Shown: in pieces, positions 8,280-16,793 of the stretch
Layout: the number at the start of each line of letters is the position of its first letter
Numbering within the stretch: position 1 is the first letter of the stretch
NCBI RefSeq assembly: GCF_021354595.1
Contig: NZ_JADWYJ010000004.1
Location: 248,001-312,000 of the forward strand
Length of the DNA stretch: 64,000 nt
Direction of reading: 5' to 3'
Source: Maribellus sp. CM-23
GTDB taxonomy: Bacteria; Bacteroidota; Bacteroidia; Bacteroidales; Prolixibacteraceae
Program-made: the position numbers and the translations under genes
The notes under the pieces: generated by a model
What the model saw: only the letters and a program-made list of their open reading frames with translations
Told to the model about the DNA's origin: nothing
Database searches by the model: none

Positions 8280-9671
8280 ATGAATTACGATGTAATAGTT
8301 ATTGGCAGTGGTCCCGGCGGATATGTGGCTGCCATTCGTGCTTCGCAGCTGGGATTGAAAGTAGCTGTTGTCGAAAAAGAAAACCTGGGTGGTATTTGTT
8401 TGAACTGGGGATGTATCCCAACAAAATCGTTATTGAAAAGTGCGCAGGCCTTTGAATACGCAGTACACGGTGCCGATTACGGTGTGGCTATTTCGGGAGA
8501 GGTGAAAGCTGATTTTGAAGCCATGGTAAAACGTAGCCGGGGTGTTGCCGAAGGCATGAGCAAAGGAATACAATTTTTGTTCAAAAAGAATAAAGTAGAG
8601 TCTATTTTCGGCTGGGGAAAACTTAGCGGGAAAAATACCGTTGAGGTAACCGACGAGGCCGGAAAGAAAAGCACTTACACGGCGAAACACATTATTCTGG
8701 CAACCGGTGCACGCTCACGCGAATTGCCCAATCTTCCGCAAGACGGCAAAAAGATCATTGGTTACCGGAAAGCGCTTTCGCTGGAAAAACAACCTGAAAG
8801 CATGGTTGTAGTTGGTTCGGGAGCTATCGGCAGCGAATTTGCCTATTTCTACCACACCATCGGAACCAAGGTAACGTTGGTTGAATTTATGCCTACGCTG
8901 GTGCCCAACGAAGACGAAGAAGTGGCTAAACAGCTGGAGCGTAATTTCAAAAAATCGAAGATGGCTGTAATGGTAAGTTCTTCGGTTGAAAGCGTTGATA
9001 CCTCAGGAGACAAGTGCAAAGTAACCATCAAAACCAAAAAAGGACAGGAAGTGGTGGAAGCCGATGTGGTTCTTTCTGCAGTAGGTATTTCACCCAATAC
9101 AGAAGGCATCGGGCTGGAAGAGTTAGGAGTTGCCATGGATAACGGACGTGTAAAAGTGGATGAATACTACCGTACAAACGTGGACGGTGTTTATGCTATT
9201 GGTGACATTGTGGCCGGGCCTGCTTTGGCACACGTAGCTTCAGCCGAGGGTATTACATGTGTGGAGAAAATTGCCGGAATGAATCCGGAGCCGATCGACT
9301 ATTCCAACATTCCGGGATGTACCTATACCAGCCCCGAAATTTCATCGGTTGGCCTTACCGAGGCAAAAGCCAAAGAAGCCGGTTACGAAGTTAAGGTGGG
9401 TAAATTCCCGTATTCGGCCAGTGGAAAAGCAAGTGCAGCCGGTCAGAAAGACGGTTTTGTAAAGCTTGTTTTTGATGCCAAATACGGAGAACTGCTAGGC
9501 GCTCACATGATTGGCGGTAACGTAACTGAAATGATTGCCGAAATGGTGGTGGCCAAAAAACTGGAAATCACTGGTCATGAGTTGATCAAAACAATTCACC
9601 CGCACCCGACTATGAGTGAGGCCGTGATGGAAGCTGCAGCTGCTGCTTACGACGAAGTGATACATATTTAA
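8280..9671 (+). CDS. lpdA: Dihydrolipoyl dehydrogenase (E3)
   Basis: 463 aa. FAD flavoprotein that reoxidises the lipoyl groups of 2-oxoacid dehydrogenase and glycine-cleavage complexes using NAD+. The N-terminal FAD site GSGPGGY is at 9-15 and the redox disulfide C40-C45 lies in GGICLNWGCIPTKS. The NAD site GSGAIGSEFAYF and second FAD motif VYAIGDI follow, and the C-terminal HPHPTMSEAV carries the catalytic His. No E1/E2 genes are adjacent. The preceding ~265-base gap shows no gene; a good terminator follows at 9693. Confidence 0.96.
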   Translation: MNYDVIVIGSGPGGYVAAIRASQLGLKVAVVEKENLGGICLNWGCIPTKSLLKSAQAFEYAVHGADYGVAISGEVKADFEAMVKRSRGVAEGMSKGIQFLFKKNKVESIFGWGKLSGKNTVEVTDEAGKKSTYTAKHIILATGARSRELPNLPQDGKKIIGYRKALSLEKQPESMVVVGSGAIGSEFAYFYHTIGTKVTLVEFMPTLVPNEDEEVAKQLERNFKKSKMAVMVSSSVESVDTSGDKCKVTIKTKKGQEVVEADVVLSAVGISPNTEGIGLEELGVAMDNGRVKVDEYYRTNVDGVYAIGDIVAGPALAHVASAEGITCVEKIAGMNPEPIDYSNIPGCTYTSPEISSVGLTEAKAKEAGYEVKVGKFPYSASGKASAAGQKDGFVKLVFDAKYGELLGAHMIGGNVTEMIAEMVVAKKLEITGHELIKTIHPHPTMSEAVMEAAAAAYDEVIHI

Positions 9672-9692
9672 TAGCGCATAGAATATAACAGG

Positions 9693-9720
9693 AAGCCCGT
9701 AGATTTCTGCGGGCTTTTTT
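9693..9720 (+). terminator. Intrinsic terminator after lpdA
   Basis: AAGCCCG / CGGGCTT stem followed by T6. Confidence 0.85.
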
Positions 9721-9793
9721 GTTGGCCTCCTTTCGACTAATAGTCGATTTTTTTCGAAAGGAACATAAGCTACTGTTTATCAGTTTTGAATGT

Positions 9794-9823
9794 TTTGTAT
9801 AATCATAATTAATTCTATATTTG
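9794..9823 (+). promoter_or_regulatory. Promoter of the FadL-type porin, with overlapping inverted repeat
   Basis: TTTG, 18 bases, TATATTTG matches the Bacteroidota -33/-7 consensus, giving a start near 9830 and an ~80-base leader. The end of the -7 box begins one arm of an inverted repeat, TTGACCCT (9821-9828) / AGGGTCAA (9879-9886). This could be a regulator site or a leader RNA fold. Confidence 0.7.
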
Positions 9824-9911
9824 ACCCTTAAAATCAACTACAGGTACCGGATAATTGCCCATTGTTTAATTTATTATTAGGGTCAATATCAAAGAATTAA
9901 AGTTATTTTAC

Positions 9912-11537
9912 ATGAAAAAACTAGCCTTGATCGCGGCATTGGTCATGCTGCTTCAAACCGCATTTGGTGGAGGTTTGCTAACCAACTACAACCAAAGTGC
10001 ACAATATGTGCGAATGTTATCACGTAACGCTTCTCTCGACATCGATGGTGTTTTTTATAATCCTGCAGGTTTAACAAGTTTGCGGGATGGGTGGCATTTT
10101 GCTTTTTACAGTCAAACCATTTTTCAGAAAAGAGAGATAACTGCCGGATTTCCTTATTTGAATGGTCCTGATTATGAAGGAGAAACCACCATTCCGGTTT
10201 TTCCTGATTTGTATGGAGTTTACAAAAAAGGCAACTGGGCGTTTTCGCTGGGAGTGGGACCGGTAGCCGGTGGAGGAACCGCTACTTTTGACAACGGATT
10301 GCCGTCTTTCGAGATTCCTATCTCGAAGGCAGTTCCGGCACTTGCGGGTCTTTCTCAGATTAGTCCCAACCTGGCTGTAACAGGATACGATCTTGATATG
10401 GAACTGGAAGCATCTTCCATATTCTGGGGAATTCAGTTAGGGGCAACCTACGATATCAACGAGGTGATTTCTGTTTATGGTGGCGTACGTGTGATGCCAT
10501 CGGTTAATACCTACAAAGGTTTTATTAAAAATGTAAAACTGACTGCAGGAGGACAGAGCGTTGCAGCTCCCGATTTTTTAACCAGTGCTGCCGGGATGGT
10601 GAATAACCTGGCCCAGGTTGCCTATACTGCTGCTTCGGGTTTGCAGCCTTTAATGGATCTTGGAGCGGGTGTTTATACGTTGGATGAGCTGGAAACAAAA
10701 CAATATATTTCGACGCAACAACGGGCTCAGATTGAAGGAGGATTGTTGGCCTTGGGTGTTAGCCAGGCAGCTATCGATCAAATGAATCTTGGGACGGTAC
10801 AGGGAGCCTATACCGGAGCTGGTAATCAGTTGGCTGCACAAGGAGAATCGCTTAGCCAGAATGCAGCTTCGATGGAAGACCGTTATGTGGATGTAAAACA
10901 AAAGGGAATGGGATTTACGCCGATTGTTGCGGTGAATATCAGTCCAAACGATGATTGGAACATTGCCTTGAAATACGAACACAAAACGTACCTGAAACTC
11001 GAAAACGAAACAACTGTTGATGATATGGGATTGTTTCCCGACAAAGCTGAAACACAATATGACGTACCGGCTATCTTCACGGCAGGAGTTGGTTATCGCG
11101 GTTTAAAATGGCTGGAGGCTCAGTTGTCGTACAATCTTTATTTCGACAAAGGAGTTAACTATGGTAACAATGTTCGCTACCAAACTACGGGACAGCAAAT
11201 AGTCCGGGAAATCGACAAAAACTATTACGAACTGGCGTTGGGATTGCAATTCAATTTAAGCGATAAATTTGCGATCAGCGTTGGTGGATTGAAATCAGAT
11301 ATGGGGGTTAGCGATCTTTACCAGAGTGATTTCAGTTTTAGTAATTCTTCTCACACATTGGCGGGAGGAATCAGCTGGAAATTAACCGACCGGATCACAC
11401 TGGATGCCGGAGTACTGAACACTTTCTATCAAAAGGAAAAAGTTACCTTTACCGATCCGGTATTTGGTGACTACGACGAAAGCTACCAGAAAACTACCTT
11501 GAGTTTGTCAGCCGGTATTTCGTACAGCATTTTTTAA
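9912..11537 (+). CDS. FadL/OmpP1-family outer-membrane transporter
   Basis: 541 aa. A signal peptide (about 1-18, ending TAFGG) precedes the family's N-terminal hatch motif region (YNQSAQYVRMLSRNASLDID, FYNPAGLTSL), then a long series of amphipathic beta strands ending in an aromatic residue (SAGISYSIF). FadL-type barrels bring hydrophobic compounds such as fatty acids or aromatic hydrocarbons across the outer membrane. The insertion at about 220-320, rich in Gln/Ala, is longer than in Escherichia FadL. It is a single-gene unit with its own promoter and terminator. Substrate unknown. Confidence 0.88.
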   Translation: MKKLALIAALVMLLQTAFGGGLLTNYNQSAQYVRMLSRNASLDIDGVFYNPAGLTSLRDGWHFAFYSQTIFQKREITAGFPYLNGPDYEGETTIPVFPDLYGVYKKGNWAFSLGVGPVAGGGTATFDNGLPSFEIPISKAVPALAGLSQISPNLAVTGYDLDMELEASSIFWGIQLGATYDINEVISVYGGVRVMPSVNTYKGFIKNVKLTAGGQSVAAPDFLTSAAGMVNNLAQVAYTAASGLQPLMDLGAGVYTLDELETKQYISTQQRAQIEGGLLALGVSQAAIDQMNLGTVQGAYTGAGNQLAAQGESLSQNAASMEDRYVDVKQKGMGFTPIVAVNISPNDDWNIALKYEHKTYLKLENETTVDDMGLFPDKAETQYDVPAIFTAGVGYRGLKWLEAQLSYNLYFDKGVNYGNNVRYQTTGQQIVREIDKNYYELALGLQFNLSDKFAISVGGLKSDMGVSDLYQSDFSFSNSSHTLAGGISWKLTDRITLDAGVLNTFYQKEKVTFTDPVFGDYDESYQKTTLSLSAGISYSIF

Positions 11538-11565
11538 ACCAATAACATCATAACGCTTCATAAAA

Positions 11566-11594
11566 GGGTGTAGATAAGTCTGCACCCGTTTTTT
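11566..11594 (+). terminator. Intrinsic terminator after the FadL-type gene
   Basis: GGGTGTAGA / TCTGCACCC stem (one G-U pair), then GTTTTTT. Confidence 0.8.
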
Positions 11595-11622
11595 GTTTTG
11601 GAAGGGCGGAACTTAAAAACTT

Positions 11623-11664
11623 GATTGCGGAATTCTGATCCTCGATTCCCGATGCCGGTCCGTA
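11623..11664. repeat. Degenerate 7-bp periodic tract (GATNCNN)
   Basis: Five or six consecutive heptamers in strict phase: GATTGCG, GAATTCT, GATCCTC, GATTCCC, GATGCCG, GTCCGTA. Part of a class seen five times in this window. Confidence 0.55.
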
Positions 11665-11718
11665 ACTGTGTGTTGTTGGTTTCAGCGGTCATCAATTTCA
11701 GCTGTATTTGATTTTAGA

Positions 11719-12210
11719 CTAGAGAGTAGTGGACTTCCACTTAAACGAATGCTTGTCGATAGCGCGCTGAACAGCCAGAATTCCATCCAGATGATCGTAT
11801 TCGTGCTGAATGAGTTCGGCCATGGCATCTTCCAGTTCTTCGGTGTGCTTTTGCCAGTTGAGATCGAAATAAGAAACCGTTATTTTTTTGTGGCGTCTTA
11901 CTTTTACAAGCAGGCTGGGAAAACTCATGCAGTCATCCCATAATTCAATCATTTCATCACTCAGATTTGAAAGTTCCGGATTGATCATTACCGAAGGTTT
12001 GTTGATGTGCAGGGCAATGATGCGTTTGTTAAGTCCGATCTGTGGCGCCGCAATGGCGCGACCAAATTCATAGGTTTTCTGAATGTCGAGGATGCTTTCC
12101 CACATCAGGTCGATTCGGGAATGTAGTCCCTGCAATTCATCTTTATTTACAGGTTCCGCAATTTTATAAAGATCAGGGTGACCCAGCAACAAAATATCTT
12201 TTATAGCCAT
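11719..12210 (-). CDS. Peptide-deformylase-family protein with atypical motif 2
   Basis: 163 aa from the ATG at 12210; a TTG at 12228 is possible but gives an unusual tail. Deformylases remove the formyl group from nascent N-termini using a metal held by Cys and two His. Motif 1 appears as GRAIAAPQIG and motif 3 as QHEYDHLDG, so the two His and the catalytic Glu are present. Motif 2 reads DDCMSFP instead of the usual EGCLS: the metal Cys is kept, but the Glu-Gly pair before it is Asp-Asp. It may be an active divergent deformylase or a second paralogue; a canonical Def elsewhere would favour the latter. Confidence 0.8.
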   Translation of the reverse strand: MAIKDILLLGHPDLYKIAEPVNKDELQGLHSRIDLMWESILDIQKTYEFGRAIAAPQIGLNKRIIALHINKPSVMINPELSNLSDEMIELWDDCMSFPSLLVKVRRHKKITVSYFDLNWQKHTEELEDAMAELIQHEYDHLDGILAVQRAIDKHSFKWKSTTL

Positions 12211-12234
12211 GGCAGGTATTTTTGTCAAAAATAC

Positions 12235-12266
12235 AAAAGCTGCCTCTTTTTACAGAAACAGCTTTT
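12235..12266 (-). terminator. Probable terminator after the 12289-12816 lipoprotein gene
   Basis: AAAAGCTG / CAGCTTTT stem; on the minus strand the descending arm runs into TTTTGTATTTTTG. The same stretch contains a TAnnTTTG box (12226-12233) that may serve the deformylase gene. Confidence 0.5.
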
Positions 12267-12288
12267 ATATCCTCTTTTCAGGTATTGT

Positions 12289-12816
12289 CTACGGTGAATT
12301 GGTTTCAATCTTCAGAACAAAATAAGTCTCCACAACAAAATTCATAGGTGCACTGTTGGTGGTTCCCGAGACTAAAACCGTCAGCTCTTGTTCTGATCTC
12401 AATATATTTCCAATCAGTACTAGTATTGAACTGTTGATTTCCGGCTGCTGTGGCGGATTTGAAGAGGCAATGTTTTCGAGGGTTGCGATTACGCCAATTC
12501 CTTCAATTGAAATATCAATGGAGTCAATACTTTGGCTGCTTTGTAATCCGCTGAACTTGACATAGAAATCTTCTACTTTTAACGACTTCAAATCACCCAG
12601 GAATTCATTTACATTTTCATCCTCCTCCAGTGATTCGGTCAACGATTGCGAAAATGAGTAGCCTGCCTGTTCTGATTTTGTGGCAGTACTTGTTGTGTCT
12701 GTAACTTCAACCGGGACTTTTACCGACAGCGTGGTGGTGGAAACTTCTGTTGTGTTGCACGACGAAAACACAACCAGGGTATACAAAATGAGTGAAAGTG
12801 AGAAAATGCGTTTCAT
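12289..12816 (-). CDS. Hypothetical lipoprotein
   Basis: 175 aa. The N-terminus MKRIFSLSLILYTLVVFSSC is a lipoprotein signal with lipobox FSSC, so the mature protein is predicted to be membrane-anchored at Cys20. The rest is Ser/Thr- and acidic-rich with alternating hydrophobic residues, consistent with a beta-rich domain. I recognise no family. It lies between two other minus-strand genes with terminators on both sides, so it is probably its own transcript. Confidence 0.75.
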   Translation of the reverse strand: MKRIFSLSLILYTLVVFSSCNTTEVSTTTLSVKVPVEVTDTTSTATKSEQAGYSFSQSLTESLEEDENVNEFLGDLKSLKVEDFYVKFSGLQSSQSIDSIDISIEGIGVIATLENIASSNPPQQPEINSSILVLIGNILRSEQELTVLVSGTTNSAPMNFVVETYFVLKIETNSP

Positions 12817-12913
12817 AAGAACTTATTATGGATTTGTTACCACAAGATAAGACAAAAACGTTGTGTGGCGAAAGCTATTGATCGAATTGTTGCGGGGCTT
12901 TAAAGATTTGTTC

Positions 12914-12943
12914 AAAAAAAGCTGCCCCCAACGAGGCAGCTTT
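12914..12943 (-). terminator. Intrinsic terminator after the NigD-like gene
   Basis: AAAGCTGCC / GGCAGCTTT stem with 8-base loop; on the minus strand it is followed by T7. Confidence 0.85.
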
Positions 12944-12981
12944 GTAGAACTAACTGTGCAACAAATTTAGGAATACCCTTC

Positions 12982-13635
12982 CTAATTTAATTCAAATGTT
13001 TTATTGTAGACTTCTCCGCTAATCAGTTTGGTGACCAGGGTAGACTTAGTAATGCCCTCCTGGCGTAAATCGCTGATGTCGAACCTGAAGTCGCGTGTAA
13101 ACCAGGCTTCGCACAGGTCGTCGTTGGCGTTGTGCCTGATTTCAAATACCGGTACTTCATCGTTGTTGTTGATCGGGTGAAGGCGTGCCAGCGTAATGGT
13201 GTGTTCCTGGCAACCCCCGCCATACGAAAGCTTAAAATACAGGCAATCGCCATCAACATAAGCATCGTGCATGTGCACCGGGTCGCGCGCGAGGCTGTCG
13301 TAGTTCTCAAAATAAAGATCTACATAAGCCGCGCAGGATAACTCTTCCACATAGTTTATTTCGCAGGCAATCCCCTCTCCGCAGGTATTTACTACTTTAC
13401 TTAATTTGCTGTACTCAATCAGTACCCGCTGTCCTTCCGTAAAAATAAAACCTTTGGGGTAGTACAGTGGCTGAATCACTGTTCCATTGTCGAGTTCAAT
13501 CACAATTCCACATCCGCCGGTTCCTGCATAATCCATAACGGTTCCGGTCTCGGTAAGTCGCATAGGAGAGTCGTCGTCGTTGCAGCTTGTTAGGGCAACA
13601 ATAAATAAAAAGAATATAAAAATGAGTTGTTTCAT
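12982..13635 (-). CDS. NigD-like lipoprotein
   Basis: 217 aa. The signal peptide ends in lipobox LTSC (Cys18), followed by an acidic NDDD linker that in Bacteroidota often favours surface exposure. The first half (about 30-105) looks like the OB-type N-terminal domain of NigD-like proteins and the second half (about 108-215) like their beta-sandwich domain; there are at least six further cysteines. NigD-like proteins have no established activity. A minus-strand promoter candidate at 13738-13764 matches that of the divergent ECF sigma gene, suggesting it belongs to that regulon. Confidence 0.7.
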   Translation of the reverse strand: MKQLIFIFFLFIVALTSCNDDDSPMRLTETGTVMDYAGTGGCGIVIELDNGTVIQPLYYPKGFIFTEGQRVLIEYSKLSKVVNTCGEGIACEINYVEELSCAAYVDLYFENYDSLARDPVHMHDAYVDGDCLYFKLSYGGGCQEHTITLARLHPINNNDEVPVFEIRHNANDDLCEAWFTRDFRFDISDLRQEGITKSTLVTKLISGEVYNKTFELN

Positions 13636-13737
13636 GGCTTTCTGACTTTTACATAAAACGAAGTAATCTTTGTTTTAGTCTGTTCATTCTTCATATTCCG
13701 GATGTAGATTTCTCTGCTATAAGTGAATATATTTCCA

Positions 13738-13764
13738 AGATGTTTTTGGGTTATAAAAGGTTGC
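13738..13764 (-). promoter_or_regulatory. Candidate ECF-type promoter of the NigD-like gene
   Basis: The minus strand reads GCAACC, 16 bases, CATCT, with TTTT immediately after GCAACC. The divergent sigma-gene copy has the same two boxes at the same distance. It would give a ~95-base leader. Confidence 0.5.
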
Positions 13765-13940
13765 GTGGCAATGGTAAGTTTTTGGAAATGCGTGGTGAGA
13801 ATCGGCTTTGGGAGCTAATTTTTATCACGGAAGGTTATTGTCTGTTTTCTGAATTACAGAGAGGCGGCTGACAGTTTCACTGCCACCGGTTTTTAGATGA
13901 ACGGGAATCACCCAAAATCTTATTTTTTTTAAAGTACTAC

Positions 13941-13969
13941 GCAACCTTTTTGTTTCTCAATCCATCTAT
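13941..13969 (+). promoter_or_regulatory. Candidate autoregulated promoter of the ECF sigma gene
   Basis: GCAACC (13941-13946), 16 bases, CATCT (13963-13967), with TTTTT after GCAACC. The form differs from the vegetative TTG/TAnnTTTG pattern. It leaves a ~105-base leader. Between 13636 and 14079 I see no gene apart from the two promoter candidates. Confidence 0.55.
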
Positions 13970-14079
13970 GGGGTGATTTAGTAGTAATAACCGTGTAACC
14001 AATTTGCAAATGAAAGGGAGTAGAGACACGATACAAGTCGGCAATATTACTTACTTTTACGGCACATTTGCAATAAACT

Positions 14080-14637
14080 TTGGAAGACCTGAAACATATA
14101 ATAGCAGAGTGTGCCTCGGGCAAAATGCGTGCCCAGGAAAAGCTGTACCGCATGTTTGCATCCAAAATGTTTGCAGTATGCCTGCGTTATTCGCGCGACA
14201 ATGCCGAAGCGGAAGATAACTTGCAGGAAGGCTTTATTAAGGTGTTCTCGAGTATAAAAAGTTTCAGGCACGAGGGTTCTTTTGAAGGCTGGATGAGGAG
14301 AATTATGGTAAATGTTTCGCTGGAGAAATTCAGGAAACAACAGGTAATGTATCCGGTGGAAGATGTTTCCATCTATGAGAATCAGCAATATTCTGACGAG
14401 ATCATGGATGATATATCGGCACAGGAGCTTATGGATTTGATCCAGGAATTGCCTCCGCGTTACCGCATGGTTTTTAATCTTTATGTGATTGAGGGAATGA
14501 ATCATGAAGAGATCAGCCGCGAAATGAAGATTAGTGTGGGCACCTCAAAGTCAAACCTGGCACGCGCCCGGGAAATATTGAAAGGAAAGGTGAAAGCACT
14601 ATACAGTGACAAGGGAAAAAGTAATAATTCGGCTTGA
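14080..14637 (+). CDS. ECF-type RNA polymerase sigma factor
   Basis: 185 aa. Region 2 (about 20-90) has SRDNAEAEDNLQEGFIKVFSSI and FEGWMRRIMVN; region 4 (about 125-175) has LPPRYRMVFNLYVIEGMNHEEIS and the helix SVGTSKSNLARAREIL. The start is probably TTG 14080: an in-frame TAA at 14074 closes the frame upstream, and the next ATG (14128) would remove the conserved first helix. It overlaps the following membrane gene by one base (TGATG), as expected for a sigma/anti-sigma pair, and it probably activates its own promoter at 13941. Confidence 0.92.
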   Translation: MEDLKHIIAECASGKMRAQEKLYRMFASKMFAVCLRYSRDNAEAEDNLQEGFIKVFSSIKSFRHEGSFEGWMRRIMVNVSLEKFRKQQVMYPVEDVSIYENQQYSDEIMDDISAQELMDLIQELPPRYRMVFNLYVIEGMNHEEISREMKISVGTSKSNLARAREILKGKVKALYSDKGKSNNSA

Positions 14638-16073
14638 TGAATGATAAAATAAATAGGGACCAGTTGATTCGCGATAAGTTTGAGAACTTTTCGGTGGAGC
14701 CGCCTGCGCATATCTGGACAAACATCCAGGAGCAGATTGCTGCCAAACGTAAAAGGACCCGGATGATTTATGTGGGATGGATTTCGGCCGCGGCAGTGGT
14801 GGTTTTTGCTTTTATTGCCGGGTGGCTGATGAATGACAGGGCCGGTAGTAGCTCTCGCGAGATGCTAAGTCAGCAGGTTGTTGTTCAATCGGCAGAAACT
14901 GCTCCTGAGAATACGAATAAGAAACCTTTAACAGATAGCGAAGAAGTCAGCAGCGGGGAAGCTGAACTGATTCCTGAACCCGTAACGGAAATACCGGCAA
15001 GCAGACCTGCTTCGTTGTTGGTGGCCGAAAAAACGGTAGCGGAGGATGACAAAAAATCGGTGTTGACAGAAAGCGTTGAACGGGTTTCCTATCACATGTT
15101 GCAAAGTATCCGGGGTTTTGCCAAAGTGGAGAACGAGCTTACCCTGGCGCAAAAGCACGATATTTCTTCTGTTGAAGGAAAGACTCAAACGGTGGATGAA
15201 TTAAGCGAGGCAGACCGCTTGTTAATTGCTGCCAACGCAAAAGACTATAATAAGAAATCGCATTCAGAATCAGCCTGGATTATTGGTGCCAATGTGGCTC
15301 CGGGTTATGCTTCACATAAGACTTCTTACAGCAACCAGTACGCCCGTAATTTAAATTACGATTCGAGCGAAGGCTCCGGAAATGTGGGAGGTGGTTTGTC
15401 TGTGCAATACAAAACCAACGATCGTTTGAGGGTGGAATCGGGAGTTTACTATTCCAAGAACGGCATGAAATCCGGTTCTGCTTCTTCTGAGCTTCTTTAT
15501 TCGGCTAGCCCTTCCTATGATTATACCACGGGGCAACCTGAGAATGTAACCGGAGAAGGCAAGTTTACAAATGCCGTTGAATTACGCCGGGGAGATATCG
15601 TAATGAATACGGCTGCGGGGGTGGTGAACATCACCCAAACGCCTGCAAATGCCACTCTTGTCTCCTCCAATATGTTGGAAACCGGTGACTACTCATCAGT
15701 AATAAGTACCGAGGGGCGTTTTTCACAAAACTTTGATTTTGTGGAAATTCCCTTGTATCTCCGCTACAATGTGTACGATGAAAAAATTGGGATTGATATC
15801 ATGGGGGGAATTAATGCCGGATTGGTTGTTGGCAACAATGCTTACATTGAAAACAACGGAAGCCGGCAACGGATAGGAAGTACCGAGGACATTTCTACCC
15901 TGAATATTGCCGGAACAGTGGGGGTCGGGCTGAATTACGCCATAAGCAAACACATTTCGCTGGCTGTTGAGCCGCGTTTTAATTATTACCTCAATTCGAT
16001 CAATACCAATTCAGATGTGGTTTATAAACCGTATCGTGTGGGCTTGCACACAGGCATATATTATCAGTTTTAG
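14637..16073 (+). CDS. Anti-sigma-like protein fused to an outer-membrane beta-barrel domain
   Basis: 478 aa from the ATG at 14637, which shares its A with the sigma-gene stop. Residues 1-40 form a charged helical segment (RDQLIRDKFENFSVEPPAHIW) of the type found in Bacteroidota anti-sigma regulators, followed by one transmembrane helix (about 45-65). A low-complexity periplasmic linker (about 70-205) leads to a C-terminal region (about 210-478) with a barrel-like pattern (WIIGANVAPGYAS, ...GLHTGIYYQF). The product would have to touch both membranes or be processed. Family members are often annotated only as outer-membrane beta-barrel proteins. Sequestering the adjacent sigma factor is inferred from position. 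Confidence 0.75.
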   Translation: MNDKINRDQLIRDKFENFSVEPPAHIWTNIQEQIAAKRKRTRMIYVGWISAAAVVVFAFIAGWLMNDRAGSSSREMLSQQVVVQSAETAPENTNKKPLTDSEEVSSGEAELIPEPVTEIPASRPASLLVAEKTVAEDDKKSVLTESVERVSYHMLQSIRGFAKVENELTLAQKHDISSVEGKTQTVDELSEADRLLIAANAKDYNKKSHSESAWIIGANVAPGYASHKTSYSNQYARNLNYDSSEGSGNVGGGLSVQYKTNDRLRVESGVYYSKNGMKSGSASSELLYSASPSYDYTTGQPENVTGEGKFTNAVELRRGDIVMNTAAGVVNITQTPANATLVSSNMLETGDYSSVISTEGRFSQNFDFVEIPLYLRYNVYDEKIGIDIMGGINAGLVVGNNAYIENNGSRQRIGSTEDISTLNIAGTVGVGLNYAISKHISLAVEPRFNYYLNSINTNSDVVYKPYRVGLHTGIYYQF

Positions 16074-16221
16074 CAGGTAGTCCAGCACATTTTCCATTAA
16101 TCTCCGGTTCGTAAAAAATTTACGGATACATATTTTATGGTGAATTTTGATTGCTAATTTCATTCAATACCATTACTTTAGGTCGGCGAATTTCAAGTTT
16201 ATGATTGAATAATATCGTGGT

Positions 16222-16764
16222 ATGATGCAGAAAACAATACTGATGTTGGCCTTCTTCTGGTTCATTTTTATTTCTCCGGTTGATGCGCAACCTCCAAAAG
16301 TGCAGGTAAAAGTGGTTACCTGTGTTGAATCTCTGGTCCCGAATGGAGTGGGGCGCTCGCGCATGTTTGAAACCGATCTGGAAGTAAACTACCTGGAATT
16401 TACTTCCAAACAAACCGACGACAAAGGGGATCGGAATAAAAGCAACCGGAAGGATATCCGGATAAAAGATTACCAGGAAACCAAGCTTTTAAATCTCTAC
16501 AACGAAGGTGGTATTCGTTTCCAGAACCTTGCAACCAACGATGCTCTTATGATGTCGAAGATCAATGACATGCTGGCTCAGGGCTGGGAGCTTTTTTATG
16601 TGGGAGCCGGGGTAGAGAGTAAAATGATCAACGTCAGTGTAAAAAAGGCGCTTCTGAAAGCAGGGCTTAAAGCGTTGATGGATGATAACAGTAAAGATGA
16701 AGAAAATAAAAATGACCCTAACGGATTGTTTATGACCCGTTATTATTTCATGAAAAAACTATAA
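16222..16764 (+). CDS. Secreted protein, tandem paralogue 1
   Basis: 180 aa; ATG at 16222 or 16225. The signal peptide ends near VDAQ (about residue 23). The mature part shares with the next gene the segments ESLVPNGVGRSR, KGDRNKSNRKDIRIKDYQETKLLN, GGIRFQNLATNDALMMSKIN and a C-terminal GWEL...MTRYYF. The GWEL/YYF ending is reminiscent of DUF4177-type small domains, but I cannot assign a family. An insertion before the C-terminus (about 135-165) is absent in paralogue 2. It lies 150 bases after the barrel protein and may belong to the same ECF regulon. Confidence 0.75.
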   Translation: MMQKTILMLAFFWFIFISPVDAQPPKVQVKVVTCVESLVPNGVGRSRMFETDLEVNYLEFTSKQTDDKGDRNKSNRKDIRIKDYQETKLLNLYNEGGIRFQNLATNDALMMSKINDMLAQGWELFYVGAGVESKMINVSVKKALLKAGLKALMDDNSKDEENKNDPNGLFMTRYYFMKKL

Positions 16765-16793
16765 TAATCTGAAACAAGTTGAAAATTCTAACT

